Translations under genes and position numbers: made by a program
DNA from: Porphyromonadaceae bacterium UBA7572
Lineage (GTDB): Bacteria > Bacteroidota > Bacteroidia > Bacteroidales > Muribaculaceae
Reading direction: 5' to 3'
Length of the DNA stretch: 6,843 bases
Assembly: GCA_002476625.1 (NCBI GenBank)
Contig: DLLC01000011.1
Location: 1 to 6,843 of the forward strand
Notes under the pieces: generated by a model
Told to the model about the DNA's origin: nothing
The model's input: only the letters and a program-made list of their open reading frames with translations
Databases searched by the model: none
Shown: one piece after another, positions 6,714 through 6,843 of the stretch
How the letters are laid out: the number at the start of each line of letters is the position of its first letter
Numbering within the stretch: position 1 is the stretch's first letter

Positions 6714-6737
6714 TGCAGGCTGCTGTAGCGGCCTGCA
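6714..6737 (+). other. Strong 10-bp stem-loop
   Basis: TGCAGGCTGC (6714-6723) and GCGGCCTGCA (6728-6737) pair over 10 positions with one T-G wobble, around the 4-nt loop TGTA. The stem has seven G-C pairs and is the most stable local structure in the last 265 bases. The downstream bases TGTTGCATTTTC do not form the clean T-run of a factor-independent terminator, although one TTTT follows at 6744-6747. It lies 136 nt past the coiled-coil gene, so it could mark a distal transcript end or be the first helix of an RNA. Confidence 0.6.
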
Positions 6738-6812
6738 TGTTGCATTTTCAGGGGCGTTGCCAATGGCAAAAAAAGCGCCTTACGCAACCCGCTCGCTGTG
6801 AGCGCGGTGCGC
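6714..6812 (+). ncRNA. Candidate structured RNA or 5' leader, family unknown
   Basis: After the 10-bp stem-loop at 6714-6737 comes TTGCC-AAT-GGCAA (6757-6769), which can be extended by pairing GGCG (6753-6756) with CGCC (6776-6779). Next is CGCTC (6790-6794) with GAGCG (6800-6804), or alternatively GCGC-GGT-GCGC (6802-6812). GTTGC (6756-6760) can pair instead with GCAAC (6784-6788), which would break the second hairpin, so two folds compete. Several G-C-rich hairpins in a row stand out against the AT-rich sequence on both sides (6604-6711 and from 6821). It does not resemble a tRNA, tmRNA, SRP RNA or RNase P RNA that I can recognise. It may be an independent small RNA or the leader of a gene beyond the window. 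Confidence 0.35.
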
Positions 6813-6843
6813 ATCGGTCATGAAAAAAGTGTAAAAATTTCTT

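Overview
The window looks like chromosomal DNA from a member of the Bacteroidales. Four things point there: an RHS core tip of Bacteroidetes type, start codons with A/T-rich leaders instead of Shine-Dalgarno sites, an exact match to the Bacteroidetes primary-sigma promoter (TTTG, 19 nt, TAnnTTTG), and a large REC-REC-PEP/pyruvate-binding protein of a type I associate with this group. The fairly GC-rich housekeeping genes would suit a Muribaculaceae- or Prevotella-like genome, but the genus is a guess. All supported genes are on the + strand.

Region 1 (1-1349) is the end of a polymorphic toxin locus. The window opens inside an RHS-repeat protein. Its GC-rich core ends at a DPTGK junction near nt 134 and switches abruptly to an AT-rich C-terminal domain with an HExxH zinc-metallopeptidase motif. 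Eighteen bases later comes a small AT-rich gene for a protein with a signal peptide, the natural candidate for the cognate immunity protein. Its predicted export suggests the toxin may act in the cell envelope or periplasm.

Region 2 (1350-4454) is a 132-bp intergenic stretch carrying a near-ideal promoter, then a 990-residue protein. It has one degenerate and one intact-looking receiver domain, followed by an ATP-binding PPDK/PEP-synthase N-terminal domain and a distinct C-terminal domain. The phosphohistidine and PEP-binding domains needed for real PEP synthase chemistry are absent, so a name such as phosphoenolpyruvate synthase would mislead.

Region 3 (4455-6578) is a 683-residue protein, 72 bp downstream. 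It has a short amphipathic N-terminus, an acidic linker, about 410 residues of coiled coil, an acidic tail, and a last five residues, QMSLF, that resemble a DNA sliding-clamp-binding motif. The two genes may form an operon, which would link a receiver-controlled ATP-binding protein to a long coiled-coil scaffold.

Region 4 (6579-6843) has no supported protein gene. It holds three CGCTTTTC repeats at exact 14-nt spacing across the stop codon of the coiled-coil gene, a possible promoter, and a run of hairpins with mutually exclusive pairings. These could be a small RNA or the leader of a gene beyond the window.
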